A stretch of DNA of 49,491 nucleotides from Candidatus Rokuibacteriota bacterium (lineage in GTDB: Bacteria > Methylomirabilota > Methylomirabilia > Rokubacteriales > CSP1-6): assembly GCA_003220315.1 (NCBI GenBank), contig QHSA01000140.1, positions 1 through 49,491 of the forward strand, given 5' to 3'. Position 1 is the first letter of the stretch, and each line of letters begins with the position of its first letter. The translations under genes were made by a program, and so were the position numbers. Positions 7,582 to 16,286 of the stretch are shown piece after piece. The notes under the pieces are model-generated. The model made no database searches and had not been told where the DNA came from. It saw only the letters and a program-made list of their open reading frames with translations.

Positions 7582-8825
7582 CGATGTGACGTCGAGACCA
7601 CCTCGATCGAGGGGAGGGGAAACATCAGCTTGCCGCCCGCCGCCAGATACGCCGCTTCCCGCTCGACGAGGCCGGCGCGGAAGTGCCACGGGAAGACCAG
7701 AAAGTAATCCGGCTTGCGCGCGCGCGCCTCCGCCTCCGAGATGATCGGGATCCACGTCCCCGGCGTGACGCACCCGAACTTGTCCTCGTTCACTTCGGCG
7801 ATCGCGGGGAGCAGGTTTCGATCGATGCCGGTGAACTGGAGGATCACGTTGCCCTTCGTGGAGGCGCCGTAGCCCAGCACGCTGTTCCCCCGGGCGCGGA
7901 TCGCCTCCAGGCGCTCGCGCAGCTCGCGCTTGTGGGTCATGACACGATCGCGGAACTCCTTGAAGGGCCGAAGCGAGTCGAAGCCCAGGCGCCGCTCTTC
8001 GTCCAGGAGTCGCGCCACCCGTGTGCCGCACCCCTCGCCCCGACGTCGCGCCCGGCCGAGCGTCACCGCGAAGCTCCCGCCGTTGACGTCATTCTCCTCC
8101 ACGTCCAGGATCGTGAGGCCCACCTTGTCCGCCAGCCACTTGATCTGGGCCACGGCGTAGTACTCGACGTGCTCGTGGCAGACCGTGTCGTAGGCATTCG
8201 CTCGCAACATCGCCGGCAGGTAGCTCTGCTCCAAATGCCAGATGCCGTCGTCGGCCAGGATGTCGGCGACCTCGCGGACGAACTCGAGCGGCCGCTCCAG
8301 ATCGTAGAACATCGCGATCGACGTGACGATCCGCGCCTTCCGGCCGCCCAGCGCGGAGCGGAACAGGTCCGCCGAGAAGAAATCCGCGATCAGCCGGCTG
8401 TCGACGGGATAGCCGCCGCGCCAGCGCGCGGCCGACGGATCGACGCCGAGAAGGCAGAGGTTCTTGCCCGAGAAGAACGAGAGCAGCGTGCCGTCGTTGC
8501 TCCCGATGTCCACGATCACGTCGTCCGGCCGGAGGTCGACGGCTCCCAGGAGCATCCGGGCCTTGTCTTCGAGGTGGCTGACCATCTTCCGGTTCAACGA
8601 CGAGCGATAGCCGTAGTGCGCGCCGTAGAGCTCCGTTCGCTCGTAGGAGTAAAGGAGCTGGACCAGACCACACTCGTCGCACCGCACGAGCGTCAGGGGT
8701 CCCTTCGTGAGTGACTCGTCGACGCTGCGCGGAAACACGCCCGTCAGGAACTGCGTACCCAGATCGAGCAGAACGTCGAGCCACTCGCTCCCGCATATCC
8801 GGCATCCAGTTATCTGGCGATGCAT
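7578..8825 (-). CDS. NDP-sugar C-methyltransferase (TylC3/NovU-like)
   Basis: 415 residues from ATG 8825. The N-terminal zinc domain (Methyltransf_13 type) has CRIC (C8, C11) and CDEC (C49, C52). Next comes a SAM-binding fold with VIVDIGSNDGTLL, then the family's HEHVEYY motif, whose His and Tyr are thought to be catalytic in this class. The C-terminal Rossmann-like domain has VLGYGASTKGN. Such enzymes add a branching methyl to a keto-sugar nucleotide, giving rare deoxysugars in surface glycans. An in-frame ATG at 8834 is possible. However, the sigma-54 promoter at 8838-8853 predicts transcription starting at about 8827-8825, which favours ATG 8825 and a leaderless or nearly leaderless message. 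First gene of a three-gene operon. Confidence 0.87.
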   Translation of the reverse strand: MHRQITGCRICGSEWLDVLLDLGTQFLTGVFPRSVDESLTKGPLTLVRCDECGLVQLLYSYERTELYGAHYGYRSSLNRKMVSHLEDKARMLLGAVDLRPDDVIVDIGSNDGTLLSFFSGKNLCLLGVDPSAARWRGGYPVDSRLIADFFSADLFRSALGGRKARIVTSIAMFYDLERPLEFVREVADILADDGIWHLEQSYLPAMLRANAYDTVCHEHVEYYAVAQIKWLADKVGLTILDVEENDVNGGSFAVTLGRARRRGEGCGTRVARLLDEERRLGFDSLRPFKEFRDRVMTHKRELRERLEAIRARGNSVLGYGASTKGNVILQFTGIDRNLLPAIAEVNEDKFGCVTPGTWIPIISEAEARARKPDYFLVFPWHFRAGLVEREAAYLAAGGKLMFPLPSIEVVSTSHR

Positions 8826-8837
8826 GAGGCCCATTTT

Positions 8838-8853
8838 AGCAAGTCCTGTGCCA
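8838..8853 (-). promoter_or_regulatory. Sigma-54 promoter for the glycan operon
   Basis: Read on the minus strand, the sequence is TGGCACAGGACTTGCT. It matches the sigma-54 consensus TGGCAC-N5-TTGCW at every fixed base, with GG and GC separated by exactly 10 bases, a C before it and AAA after it. The -12 C falls at 8839, predicting a start near 8827, 2 bases from the A of the methyltransferase ATG. The sigma-54-dependent activator encoded at 25050-26399 shows that this regulatory class exists in the genome. Confidence 0.72.
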
Positions 8854-8871
8854 GACACTCCAGAGCGGTAA

Positions 8872-8908
8872 CCAAGGTCCGCGTCAACGACAGGAACGCG
8901 GATCTTGG
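8872..8908. promoter_or_regulatory. Inverted repeat upstream of the sigma-54 promoter (candidate activator site)
   Basis: CCAAGGTCCGCGT (8872-8884) and ACGCGGATCTTGG (8896-8908) form a 13-bp inverted repeat with one G-T mismatch, separated by 11 bases. Its centre is about 63 bp upstream of the predicted sigma-54 start on the minus strand. A second small palindrome, GGTCC-GGG-GGACC, follows at 8907-8919. Enhancer-binding proteins bind dyads upstream of sigma-54 promoters, usually 80-150 bp away, so this position is somewhat close but plausible. The rest of the divergent gap (8920-9120) shows a TTGACA at 9071-9076 without a convincing -10 box, and otherwise nothing I can name. Confidence 0.4.
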
Positions 8909-9120
8909 TCCGGGGGACCGCCCAGGTGCCCATGGTAAGCGGAGACGCCCCGTGAATGTCGTCGGTATACTGGACCCACCATCACGATCCACGGAGCACC
9001 ACGCGCGACGAGGGTGCCTGCGCGCTCCTCGATCGGAGAGCCGGCCGGTCGCGGGATCAGGCGTGCCGGCTTGACATCTATCGAGACACGACAACGCTGA
9101 CACCTGCCGCGACCGTCTCG

Positions 9121-10719
9121 ATGAGCAGGCGGCCGGGCCTCGGGGCGTGGGCCTTGCTGGGCCTGATCGTCCTCGGCGCCGCCGCGTTGAGGCTCCGCCT
9201 GCTCGACGTCCCGCTCGACCGCGACGAGGGCGAGTACGGGTATTTCGCGCAACTCCTGCTCCAGGGCGTTCCGCCGTACGCGCAGGCCTACAACTTGAAG
9301 CTGCCGGGCATCTACGGCGTGTACGCGGCGATCCTCGCCGCGTTCGGTCAGTCGCCCGCGGCGATCCATCTGGGGCTGCTCGTCGTCAACGCTGCGACGA
9401 CCGTCCTCGTGCTCTGCTTGGCGGCCCACCTGTACAACTCGACGGTCGCTGTCTCGGCGGCCGCGGTCTTCGCGGTCCTGTCGCTCGGCCCGCGGCTCTA
9501 CGGGATCGCGGCATACGCCGAGCATTTCGTCCTGCTGCCAGCGCTGGCCGGCACGCTCGTCCTGCTCCGTGCGCTCGAGTCCTCTCGACCGCAGGCCTTT
9601 CTCGCCAGCGGAGCCCTCTTCGGCCTCGCCATCCTCGTCAAACAGAGCGGCGCGGCGTTCGGTCTGTTCGCCGTCGTCTACACGCTCCTCGGTGGGGTGT
9701 CGCCCGGGGTCCGCGGCGACTGGAGACGACGTTTCCTGCCAGCCGGGGCGGTCGTCGCCGGGGCGCTCGCGCCGCTTGCGCTGGTGTGCGCCGTTCTGGC
9801 CGGCGCGGGAGTGTTCGACCGCTTCTGGTTCTGGACGGTCACCTACGCGCTCCACTACGCCTCCGCGGTGCCCCTGACCACTGGCGTCGTGCTGTTCGCC
9901 CACAAGGCGGGCGAGCTCCTCGCCGCCTCGTATCTGGTCGCAATCCTCGCCGCCGTGGGCGTCTCGGCCCTCGTCTGGCACCCGGAGGCGCGGCAGAGAC
10001 GCGCCTTCGTCCTCCTCCTAGCACTCCTCTCGCTCTGCGGGACGTCGGCCGGCCTCTACTTCCGCAACCAGTACTTTGTGCTCCTCCTCCCATCCGTCGC
10101 GCTCCTCGCCGGCCTCGGCGTGGACGCGCTGGCCGGGAGCGTCGCGCGTGGGACGCTCCGCCGGGGCCTCGCGGCGGCGCTCACCGCTGTCCCACTCGTG
10201 GCCTTCCTCTTCGCCGAGCGCGTGATCCTGTGGGAGGCGCCTCCCGAACGGGTCACACGCGAGCTCTTCGGTCTCAGCCCGTTCCCCGAGTCGGTCGAGA
10301 TCGCCAGATACCTGAGATCCCGGACCGCCGAGGGGGAGCGGATCGCCGTGATCGGCTCGGAGCCCGAGATCTACTTCTACGCCGGCCGGCGCGGGGCCAC
10401 GGGGCATGTCTACATGTACCCGTTGATGGAGGACCAGCCCTACGCCTCGCGCATGCAGCGCCAGATGATCGACGAGATCGAGGCCGCGCGTCCTCGGTTC
10501 GTCGTCCTCGTCAATGCGTCGGCCTCATGGAACGTGCGGCCGCAGTCGGATCGGACGCTCTTCGAGTGGTGGGCGCGATACGCCAAGAACTTCGACCGCG
10601 TGGGTTTCGTCGACATCGTGTCGGACCGGCTCACGACGTACGCGTGGGGCGCGGAGGCGGCCGGGTACGTGCCGAAATCCCTCGTCTGGGTCGCGGTTTT
10701 CGAACGGAAGAGCCCGTGA
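9121..10719 (+). CDS. GT39/PMT_2-type membrane glycosyltransferase, paralog A
   Basis: 532-residue polytopic membrane protein. I chose ATG 9121 because it starts just before the first membrane helix (GAWALLGLIVLGAAAL); the open frame upstream to 8956 has no family character. The conserved first-loop motif LDRDEGEYGYF (32-42) carries the acidic residues expected of GT-C enzymes. About ten hydrophobic segments follow, then a soluble C-terminal domain with IAVIGSEPEIYFYAGRR. The next gene is a clear paralog sharing the same loop and domain landmarks, so this is a tandem duplication. Likely role: transfer of a lipid-linked sugar to a glycan or protein on the outer face of the inner membrane. Confidence 0.82.
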   Translation: MSRRPGLGAWALLGLIVLGAAALRLRLLDVPLDRDEGEYGYFAQLLLQGVPPYAQAYNLKLPGIYGVYAAILAAFGQSPAAIHLGLLVVNAATTVLVLCLAAHLYNSTVAVSAAAVFAVLSLGPRLYGIAAYAEHFVLLPALAGTLVLLRALESSRPQAFLASGALFGLAILVKQSGAAFGLFAVVYTLLGGVSPGVRGDWRRRFLPAGAVVAGALAPLALVCAVLAGAGVFDRFWFWTVTYALHYASAVPLTTGVVLFAHKAGELLAASYLVAILAAVGVSALVWHPEARQRRAFVLLLALLSLCGTSAGLYFRNQYFVLLLPSVALLAGLGVDALAGSVARGTLRRGLAAALTAVPLVAFLFAERVILWEAPPERVTRELFGLSPFPESVEIARYLRSRTAEGERIAVIGSEPEIYFYAGRRGATGHVYMYPLMEDQPYASRMQRQMIDEIEAARPRFVVLVNASASWNVRPQSDRTLFEWWARYAKNFDRVGFVDIVSDRLTTYAWGAEAAGYVPKSLVWVAVFERKSP

Positions 10720-12332
10720 GCCTCCGCCGCGCCTGGGCGCTCGGGGTTCTGGCCCTCGTCGGCCTGGCCACGGCGGGAATCCGACTGAGACTGCTCGACA
10801 TCCCGCTCGACCGCGACGAGGGCGAGTACGCGTACTTCGGCCAGCTGCTGCTCCGGGGGATTCCGCCGTACGCGCAGGCGTACAACTTCAAGATGCCGGG
10901 CATCTACGCCGTCTACGCCCTGATTCTCGCGGCGTTCGGCCAGACGCCCGCGGGCATCCACCTCGGGCTGCTCGTCGTCAACGTCGTGACGATCGCTCTC
11001 GTGTTTCTGGTCGCCCGCCGGCACTTCGACGCGCGCGTCGCCGTGGTGGCCGCTGCGGCCTTCGCGGCGCTCTCGTTGAGCCCGAGACTGCTCTCGACCG
11101 CGGCCTACGCCGAGCACTTCGTCCTGCCGCCCGTTCTCGCGGGCCTGCTCATCCTCCCTCGCGCGATCGATCGTCGCCGCATGGCGACGTATCTGGGCAG
11201 CGGAGCGCTTTTCGGCACGGCCTTTGTCGTGAAGCAGAGCGCCGGCGCCTTCCTGCTGTTCGCCGTTCTGTACGTTCTGCTCGGCATGCGCGACGACACG
11301 CGCCTTCGCCTCGCCGCCAGCGCGGCGCTCGTGGCGGGTGCGCTGGCGCCGTTCGCGGCGGTGTGTCTGCTCATGCTCCTGGCGGGAACCTTTCCTAACT
11401 TCTGGTTCTGGACCTTTACCTACGCGTCCAAATACGCCACCGCCATGCCTCTCGCGCGTGGCGTGCTGAATCTGGATAGCGCGCTCCGCCGCATCCTCCC
11501 GGCGTCGTATCTCGTCGTTGTGCTCGCGTGCCTCGGGCTCTCGACGTTCTTATGGGATCGCGAGACGCGCTCCAGAGGTCTCCTCGTCCCGCTTCTCCTC
11601 GGTGCCTCACTCCTCGCGACGTCGGCGGGGCTCTACTTCCGGCCCCAGTATTTCGTCCTCCTCCTTCCAGCCCTCGCGATCCTCACCGGCGTGGCGGTCG
11701 ACGCCGTCGCGCGACGCCTCGCGTCGGTCCGCGCGCGGGCGCTCCGGTACGGGATCCCGATCGTGCTGGCCACCGTCCCGCTCCTCCACCTCGTCTACCT
11801 GGAACGCACGATCCTCTTCACCGATACACCGCACGAAGTGTCGCGTGCCATCTACGGATCGAATCCCTTTCCCGAGTCCGTCGAGATCGGGCGGTACATC
11901 CGGGAACACACGACCCCGGGCGAGCGGATCGCCGTGGTCGGCTCGGAGCCCCAGATCTACTTCTACGCGCGGCGGCTGGCGGCCACCGGGTACGTCTACA
12001 CGTACGCCTTGATGGAGCCGCAGCCGTATGCCGCGGCGATGCAGCACCAGATGATCCGAGAGATCGAGGCCCTGGATCCCCGGTTCATCGTCTTCGCGAG
12101 TGTCTGGACCTCATGGCTGATCCGGCCGGACTCAGACCTGACGGTCTTCCGCTGGTTTGGCGACTATCAGAAGAAGTTCGAGAAGGTCGGGGTCGTCGAG
12201 ATCATCTCGCCCCAGCGGACCACGTACGTGTGGGGTCGGGACGCGGCTGCGTACACGCCGCGGGCCGACGCGTGGCTCGCGATCTACGAGAGACGGCCCA
12301 CCGCGCACGCCGTCGACACGAGGGGGCATTGA
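10716..12332 (+). CDS. GT39/PMT_2-type membrane glycosyltransferase, paralog B
   Basis: 538 residues from GTG 10716, which overlaps the stop of paralog A (GTGA). The long open frame upstream is a shadow of that gene. It shares long stretches with paralog A: LDRDEGEYAYFGQLLL, PPYAQAYNFKMPGIYAVY, AAYAEHFVL and IAVVGSEPQIYFYARR. The duplicated proteins keep the same first-loop acidic motif, so both are probably active. They may differ in donor or acceptor specificity. Confidence 0.82.
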   Translation: MSLRRAWALGVLALVGLATAGIRLRLLDIPLDRDEGEYAYFGQLLLRGIPPYAQAYNFKMPGIYAVYALILAAFGQTPAGIHLGLLVVNVVTIALVFLVARRHFDARVAVVAAAAFAALSLSPRLLSTAAYAEHFVLPPVLAGLLILPRAIDRRRMATYLGSGALFGTAFVVKQSAGAFLLFAVLYVLLGMRDDTRLRLAASAALVAGALAPFAAVCLLMLLAGTFPNFWFWTFTYASKYATAMPLARGVLNLDSALRRILPASYLVVVLACLGLSTFLWDRETRSRGLLVPLLLGASLLATSAGLYFRPQYFVLLLPALAILTGVAVDAVARRLASVRARALRYGIPIVLATVPLLHLVYLERTILFTDTPHEVSRAIYGSNPFPESVEIGRYIREHTTPGERIAVVGSEPQIYFYARRLAATGYVYTYALMEPQPYAAAMQHQMIREIEALDPRFIVFASVWTSWLIRPDSDLTVFRWFGDYQKKFEKVGVVEIISPQRTTYVWGRDAAAYTPRADAWLAIYERRPTAHAVDTRGH

Positions 12333-12398
12333 GACCACACGGCCTGACCTTCGAGCAGGGCACGGAGGTCACGCAGTGAGCGGCCGCAGCATACGGGC

Positions 12399-13571
12399 AT
12401 GACGCGCACCGCCGACGTCGTCGTCATCGGGGGGGGCGTCACGGGCGCCTCGCTCGCCTTCCATCTGACCGGGCTCGGCCTCGGGCGGGTGCTCGTGCTA
12501 GAGCGCCGGTTCCTCGCTGCCGGAGGCACCGGGCGCTCGGTCGGAATCATCCGCCAGCTCTACCCCACGCCCGAGGCGAGCGCGATGGTCCTGCGCTCGC
12601 TCCGCGTCTTCCAGCGCTTCGGCGACGCGGTCGGTGGCGAGGCGGGCTACGTGGGCTGCGGAACGCTGATCGGCGTCTCGCCCGCGATGCGACCGAAGCT
12701 CGAGTCGACGCTCGCCGTCCAGCGGGCGCTCGGCATCCGCGCCGAGCTCCTCGAGCCCGACGATGTCGCCCGCGTGGAGCCGCGGATCGACCCGGCGGGC
12801 CTCGGCGCAGTGCTCTACGAGCCGGAGTCGGGCTACGGCGATCCGACCGGGGTGACGCTCGGGTACGCCGACGCGGCTCGCCGCCGGGGCGCGGTCATCG
12901 AACAAGGCGCCGAGGTCGTCGCGATCCACCAGGGGGGCGGTCGCGTCACCGGCGTCACGACCGCGGCCGGTGACCGCGTGGACGCGCCCGTGGTCGTGAA
13001 CGCCGCGGGGCTCTGGTCGCCCGCCGTCGCGCGGCTCGCCGGCGTGGAGCTTCCGATCGTGATCGGCCGCCATCCCGTCTTCGTCGTCGAGCGCGATCCG
13101 TCGTTCGGCGCGCCCCACCTCGTCTACCTGGATCTCGCCGGGGGGAGCTACGTGCGCCCCGAGACCGGGAACCTCACGCTGACGGGGTCGCTCACCGATG
13201 ACGAGGCGGAGCATCCGATGGATCCCGAGCTCCTCGGCAGCGAGGCGGGCTTCACGGAGGCGAGCACGATCCTCGATCGGACCGGACGCGCCGTGCCGCG
13301 GCTCGCCGACGCCCGCTACCGCCGGGGCTACGCCGGTGCCTTCGACATCACCCCCGACTGGATGCCGATCCTCGACGAGTCCTCCCTTCGAGGGTTCTTC
13401 ATCGCCGCCGGCATGAGCGGCCACGGGTTCAAGTTGGCGCCGGCGGTCGGCGAGCTGATGGCCTCGCTCATCACGCGAACCCCGCCGCCGGTGAGCCCTG
13501 TGCCCTTCGCCCTCGGGCGGTTCACGGGCACGACCGTGGCCGGCACGTTCGTCGCGTCCTACCTCCGTTGA
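12399..13571 (+). CDS. FAD-dependent oxidoreductase, DAO (sarcosine/glycine oxidase-like) family
   Basis: 390 residues. The N-terminal dinucleotide-binding motif VVVIGGGVTGASLAFHL has G11, G13 and G16 in the GxGxxG pattern. The substrate domain follows, and the C-terminal FAD-contact motif is GMSGHGFKLAPAVGELMA. Family members oxidise secondary amines or amino acids to imines or keto acids, with release of H2O2 or transfer of electrons to a partner. The start is the ATG at 12399, with only a weak ribosome-binding site. It sits within the glycosyltransferase run without obvious functional connection, 66 bases after paralog B, and might be co-transcribed with it. Substrate unknown. Confidence 0.85.
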   Translation: MTRTADVVVIGGGVTGASLAFHLTGLGLGRVLVLERRFLAAGGTGRSVGIIRQLYPTPEASAMVLRSLRVFQRFGDAVGGEAGYVGCGTLIGVSPAMRPKLESTLAVQRALGIRAELLEPDDVARVEPRIDPAGLGAVLYEPESGYGDPTGVTLGYADAARRRGAVIEQGAEVVAIHQGGGRVTGVTTAAGDRVDAPVVVNAAGLWSPAVARLAGVELPIVIGRHPVFVVERDPSFGAPHLVYLDLAGGSYVRPETGNLTLTGSLTDDEAEHPMDPELLGSEAGFTEASTILDRTGRAVPRLADARYRRGYAGAFDITPDWMPILDESSLRGFFIAAGMSGHGFKLAPAVGELMASLITRTPPPVSPVPFALGRFTGTTVAGTFVASYLR

Positions 13572-13710
13572 GGACCGCGGGCGATCGGCGCGGTGACGGG
13601 CGTGACAAAAGTGAGACCCGTCGTGGCACGTCGCCGGAACGCGTCCCCCGACGCCGGCCGGGTTTGCCTCGTCGGTCCTTAGTTATCGCGGCTTAAGCGA
13701 CGCCGCCCGC

Positions 13711-13726
13711 TGGCCCCTCGCTTGCA
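13711..13726 (+). promoter_or_regulatory. Sigma-54-like promoter before the glycosyltransferase/asnB operon
   Basis: TGGCCCCTCGCTTGCA has GG and GC spaced by 10 bases and matches TGGCAC-N5-TTGCW except for A to C at one position. The predicted start is near 13737, about 50 bases before GTG 13787. The remainder of the gap from 13572 shows a GACGGG/CCCGTC dyad (near 13596 and 13616), which could be a weak terminator for the upstream gene. There is also an exact TATAAT at 13769-13774, which lacks a -35 box. Confidence 0.5.
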
Positions 13727-13786
13727 CCCGAGTCATCCCGAGCCATGGGGATTCCCGGCCCGCGCGACTATAATGGCGGCGTCACA

Positions 13787-15316
13787 GTGATCGGGTACAT
13801 CGATCGAGCGCGTCCGGCCGTGGTGTACGGATGGCTCGCCGTGCTGCTGGCAGCTGTCTTCGTCCCGATGTCGCTCTTCGGGCTCGTCGACGGCGACGAG
13901 GGCACCTACCTGCTGGTCTCGCGGCTCGTCATCGAGGGACAGCTCCCCTATCACGACTTCTACTATCCGCAGATGTTCCTCCTTCCCTACGTGTACGGCG
14001 CCTGGATGACGCTCGTCGGCTATTCCTGGTACGGGGCCCGCCTGCTCTCCGCATTCTTCTCGGTCGCCTTGGGCCTCCTCCTCTACCGCCAGGCGGCCCG
14101 GCGGGCCGGCGCCCGGGCGTGGGGCCTCCTCGCCGCCGTGCTCCTCACGTTCACCAGCCTCGCATTCGGCTGGTATCCCCTCGTCAAGACCTTCGCGCTC
14201 CCGACGCTCCTGCTCTTCGCCGCATACACCGTGCTGTCCACGCGGTCGCGCTGGAAATGGGCCGCCAGCGGGTTCCTGCTCGGGCTCGCGGTCGCGTGCC
14301 GAGTGTACGTGATCGCCGTCACCCCCGCGTTTCTCCTCGAGATCTCCCTGACGGAGAAGGAGCTCAAGCCCCGCCTCATGGAGACCGCCCGGTTCGCGAT
14401 CGGCCTCACGCTCGCCCTGCTGCCGACCGAGTTCTTCTTCCTCCTCGACCCGGCCACGTTCGTGTTCAACATCGTCGGCAGCCAGACCATTCGGGCGGAC
14501 TACAGCCTCATGGACTGGTGGGCCCAGAAGACGATGGCGCCGAAGACGCTGCTGGGTCTCGGGCTCGCCGAGGGCGTGATCAGCCTGCAGTTCATCCTGC
14601 TCTTCGTGGTGAGCGTCGCGTCCTGGGTCTCGTGTGCGCTCTCGCGGGAGCGCCTGCCGCTCGCGTCGGCGATCGCCGTGCTCCTCACCCTCGCCAGCCT
14701 CGTGCCGACGCCCGCGTACACCCAGTACTTCTGCATGCCCCTCCCGTTCCTCCTCGCGGACGCCGTCGTCTTCTGCGCGGCGCTCACGCGCGAGAGCCCC
14801 GCGCCGCGGCTCCGATACCTCCTCGCCTCGATGGCCGTCGTGTACCTCAGCGTGTCCCCGCTCGATCTCTACCGTTACACGATCAGCGGGGCGATGGTCT
14901 CCGGCATCCTTCCCGGCGAGAGCCCGGCCAACTGGCGGCTCTCGACGATCCGCGCCGTCGGAGCGGCCATCGACCGCGAGGTGCGTCCGAATCGACCGCT
15001 CGCGATCAGTCTCTGGCCCGGGTACTTCGTGGAGACCCAGGCCTCGATCCTGCCGGGCATGGAGAACCACTTCGCGCTGATGTTCTCTCGCCGGGTGACG
15101 CCGCGTGAGCTCGACCGGTTCAAGCTGATGTCCTATCCCGCCCTCTTCTGGCACCTCGAGCACCACACGGTCGACGTCGTCGTCCTGGGCAACTGGACGA
15201 GCTGGACCGAGAGCCCGGAGCTGCTCCGGGACCGGCTCCTCAAGAACGGCTACACGCTGAAGGAGCGGATCGCGCAGGCCGAGATCTACACGCTCCAGCT
15301 CGACGGCCGCCGATGA
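13787..15316 (+). CDS. Membrane glycosyltransferase, GT39/PMT_2-like
   Basis: About 509 residues from GTG 13787; ATG 13745 is an alternative that would add 14 polar residues. The family layout is the same as the GT-C proteins upstream. First helix AVVYGWLAVLLAAVFV is followed by the acidic first-loop motif LVDGDEGTYL, then PYHDFYYPQMFLLPYVYG. Several helices and a soluble C-terminal segment containing ISLWPGYFVETQ follow. It is more distant from paralogs A and B than they are from each other. Its stop overlaps the ATG of the next glycosyltransferase, so it opens a coupled five-gene run to 19899. Confidence 0.78.
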   Translation: MIGYIDRARPAVVYGWLAVLLAAVFVPMSLFGLVDGDEGTYLLVSRLVIEGQLPYHDFYYPQMFLLPYVYGAWMTLVGYSWYGARLLSAFFSVALGLLLYRQAARRAGARAWGLLAAVLLTFTSLAFGWYPLVKTFALPTLLLFAAYTVLSTRSRWKWAASGFLLGLAVACRVYVIAVTPAFLLEISLTEKELKPRLMETARFAIGLTLALLPTEFFFLLDPATFVFNIVGSQTIRADYSLMDWWAQKTMAPKTLLGLGLAEGVISLQFILLFVVSVASWVSCALSRERLPLASAIAVLLTLASLVPTPAYTQYFCMPLPFLLADAVVFCAALTRESPAPRLRYLLASMAVVYLSVSPLDLYRYTISGAMVSGILPGESPANWRLSTIRAVGAAIDREVRPNRPLAISLWPGYFVETQASILPGMENHFALMFSRRVTPRELDRFKLMSYPALFWHLEHHTVDVVVLGNWTSWTESPELLRDRLLKNGYTLKERIAQAEIYTLQLDGRR

Positions 15317-16281
15317 GGGGACACGACGCGACGCCGCTCTCGGTCGTCCTCCCCGTCCTCAACGAGCAGGACAATCTCGAGCCGCTCCACGCGCGGCTCA
15401 CCGAAGCCCTCGAGCCGATGGGGCGCGAGTACGAGGTGATCTATGTCGACGACGGCTCGAGCGACGGCTCGTGGGATGCGCTCCGGAAGATCGCGGCGCG
15501 CGACCGCCGTGTCCGCCTCGTGCGCCTCAGGAAGAACTTCGGACAGACCTCGGCCCTGGCCGCCGGCTTCGCCTACTCGCGGCACCCGCTCCTGGTGACG
15601 CTCGACGCCGACCTCCAGAACGATCCCGCCGACATCCCCCGGCTCGTCGAGCGGCTCGGCGACGCGTACGACGTCGTGTCGGGCTGGCGTCGTCACCGGA
15701 GAGATCCCTGGCTCACGCGGCTCCTGCCCTCCCACATCGCGAACTTCCTCATCCGTCGCGTGAGCGGCGTCCGCCTGCACGACTTCGGCTGCACGCTCCG
15801 GGCCTACCGGCGCGAGATCATGCAGGACCTCAGCCTCTACGGCGAGATGCACCGCTTCCTGCCGGTCCTCGCGCAGTGGGTCGGCGGACGCGTGACGGAG
15901 CTCGAGGTGGCCCACCACCCGCGGGTGCGTGGCGTCTCGAAGTACGGCTTCCTCCGGACCTACAAAGTGCTCGTCGACCTCATCACGCTCAAGTTCATCG
16001 GCGACTTCCAGTCGCGGCCGAACTACATCTTCGGGGGCTTCGGGCTCTTCGCGCTGATGCTCGGCTTCCTCGCGCTCGACGTCGTGGCGTACCGCGTGTT
16101 CGTGCTCAGGCGGCTCGAGGCGACGCCGATGGTCTTCCTGATGGTCATCTTCTTCCTGACCGGCGTCTTCTCGCTCTTCATCGGCTTCCTCGCCGAGATC
16201 GTCATCCGGGGCTTCTACGACACCCAGCGCAAGCCCATCTACCACGTCCGCGAGACCGTGGGCGTGGACCGGACGGACTGA
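15313..16281 (+). CDS. Polyprenol-phosphate glycosyltransferase, GT2 (GtrB/ArnC-like)
   Basis: 322 residues. GT2 core: VVLPVLNEQDNLEPL (11-25), VDDGSSDGS near 45-53 and VTLDADLQNDP near 97-107. The C-terminal hydrophobic part has two clear membrane helices (FGGFGLFALMLGFLALDVVA and MVFLMVIFFLTGVFSLFIGF), as in GtrB/ArnC enzymes. These move a nucleotide sugar onto undecaprenyl phosphate at the cytoplasmic face, supplying GT-C enzymes such as the adjacent one. ATGA overlap with the upstream gene. Confidence 0.9.
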   Translation: MRGHDATPLSVVLPVLNEQDNLEPLHARLTEALEPMGREYEVIYVDDGSSDGSWDALRKIAARDRRVRLVRLRKNFGQTSALAAGFAYSRHPLLVTLDADLQNDPADIPRLVERLGDAYDVVSGWRRHRRDPWLTRLLPSHIANFLIRRVSGVRLHDFGCTLRAYRREIMQDLSLYGEMHRFLPVLAQWVGGRVTELEVAHHPRVRGVSKYGFLRTYKVLVDLITLKFIGDFQSRPNYIFGGFGLFALMLGFLALDVVAYRVFVLRRLEATPMVFLMVIFFLTGVFSLFIGFLAEIVIRGFYDTQRKPIYHVRETVGVDRTD

Positions 16282-16286
16282 GCGTC

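Noticed and set aside
9071-9099. Housekeeping promoter from TTGACA before the glycosyltransferase at 9121
   Set aside because: No acceptable -10 hexamer occurs 16-18 bases downstream; the best candidates match at two or three positions only.
13745-13786. ATG 13745 as the start of the third membrane glycosyltransferase
   Set aside because: It would leave only about 8 bases after the predicted sigma-54 start and adds polar residues without family similarity. GTG 13787 is preferred, though not proven.
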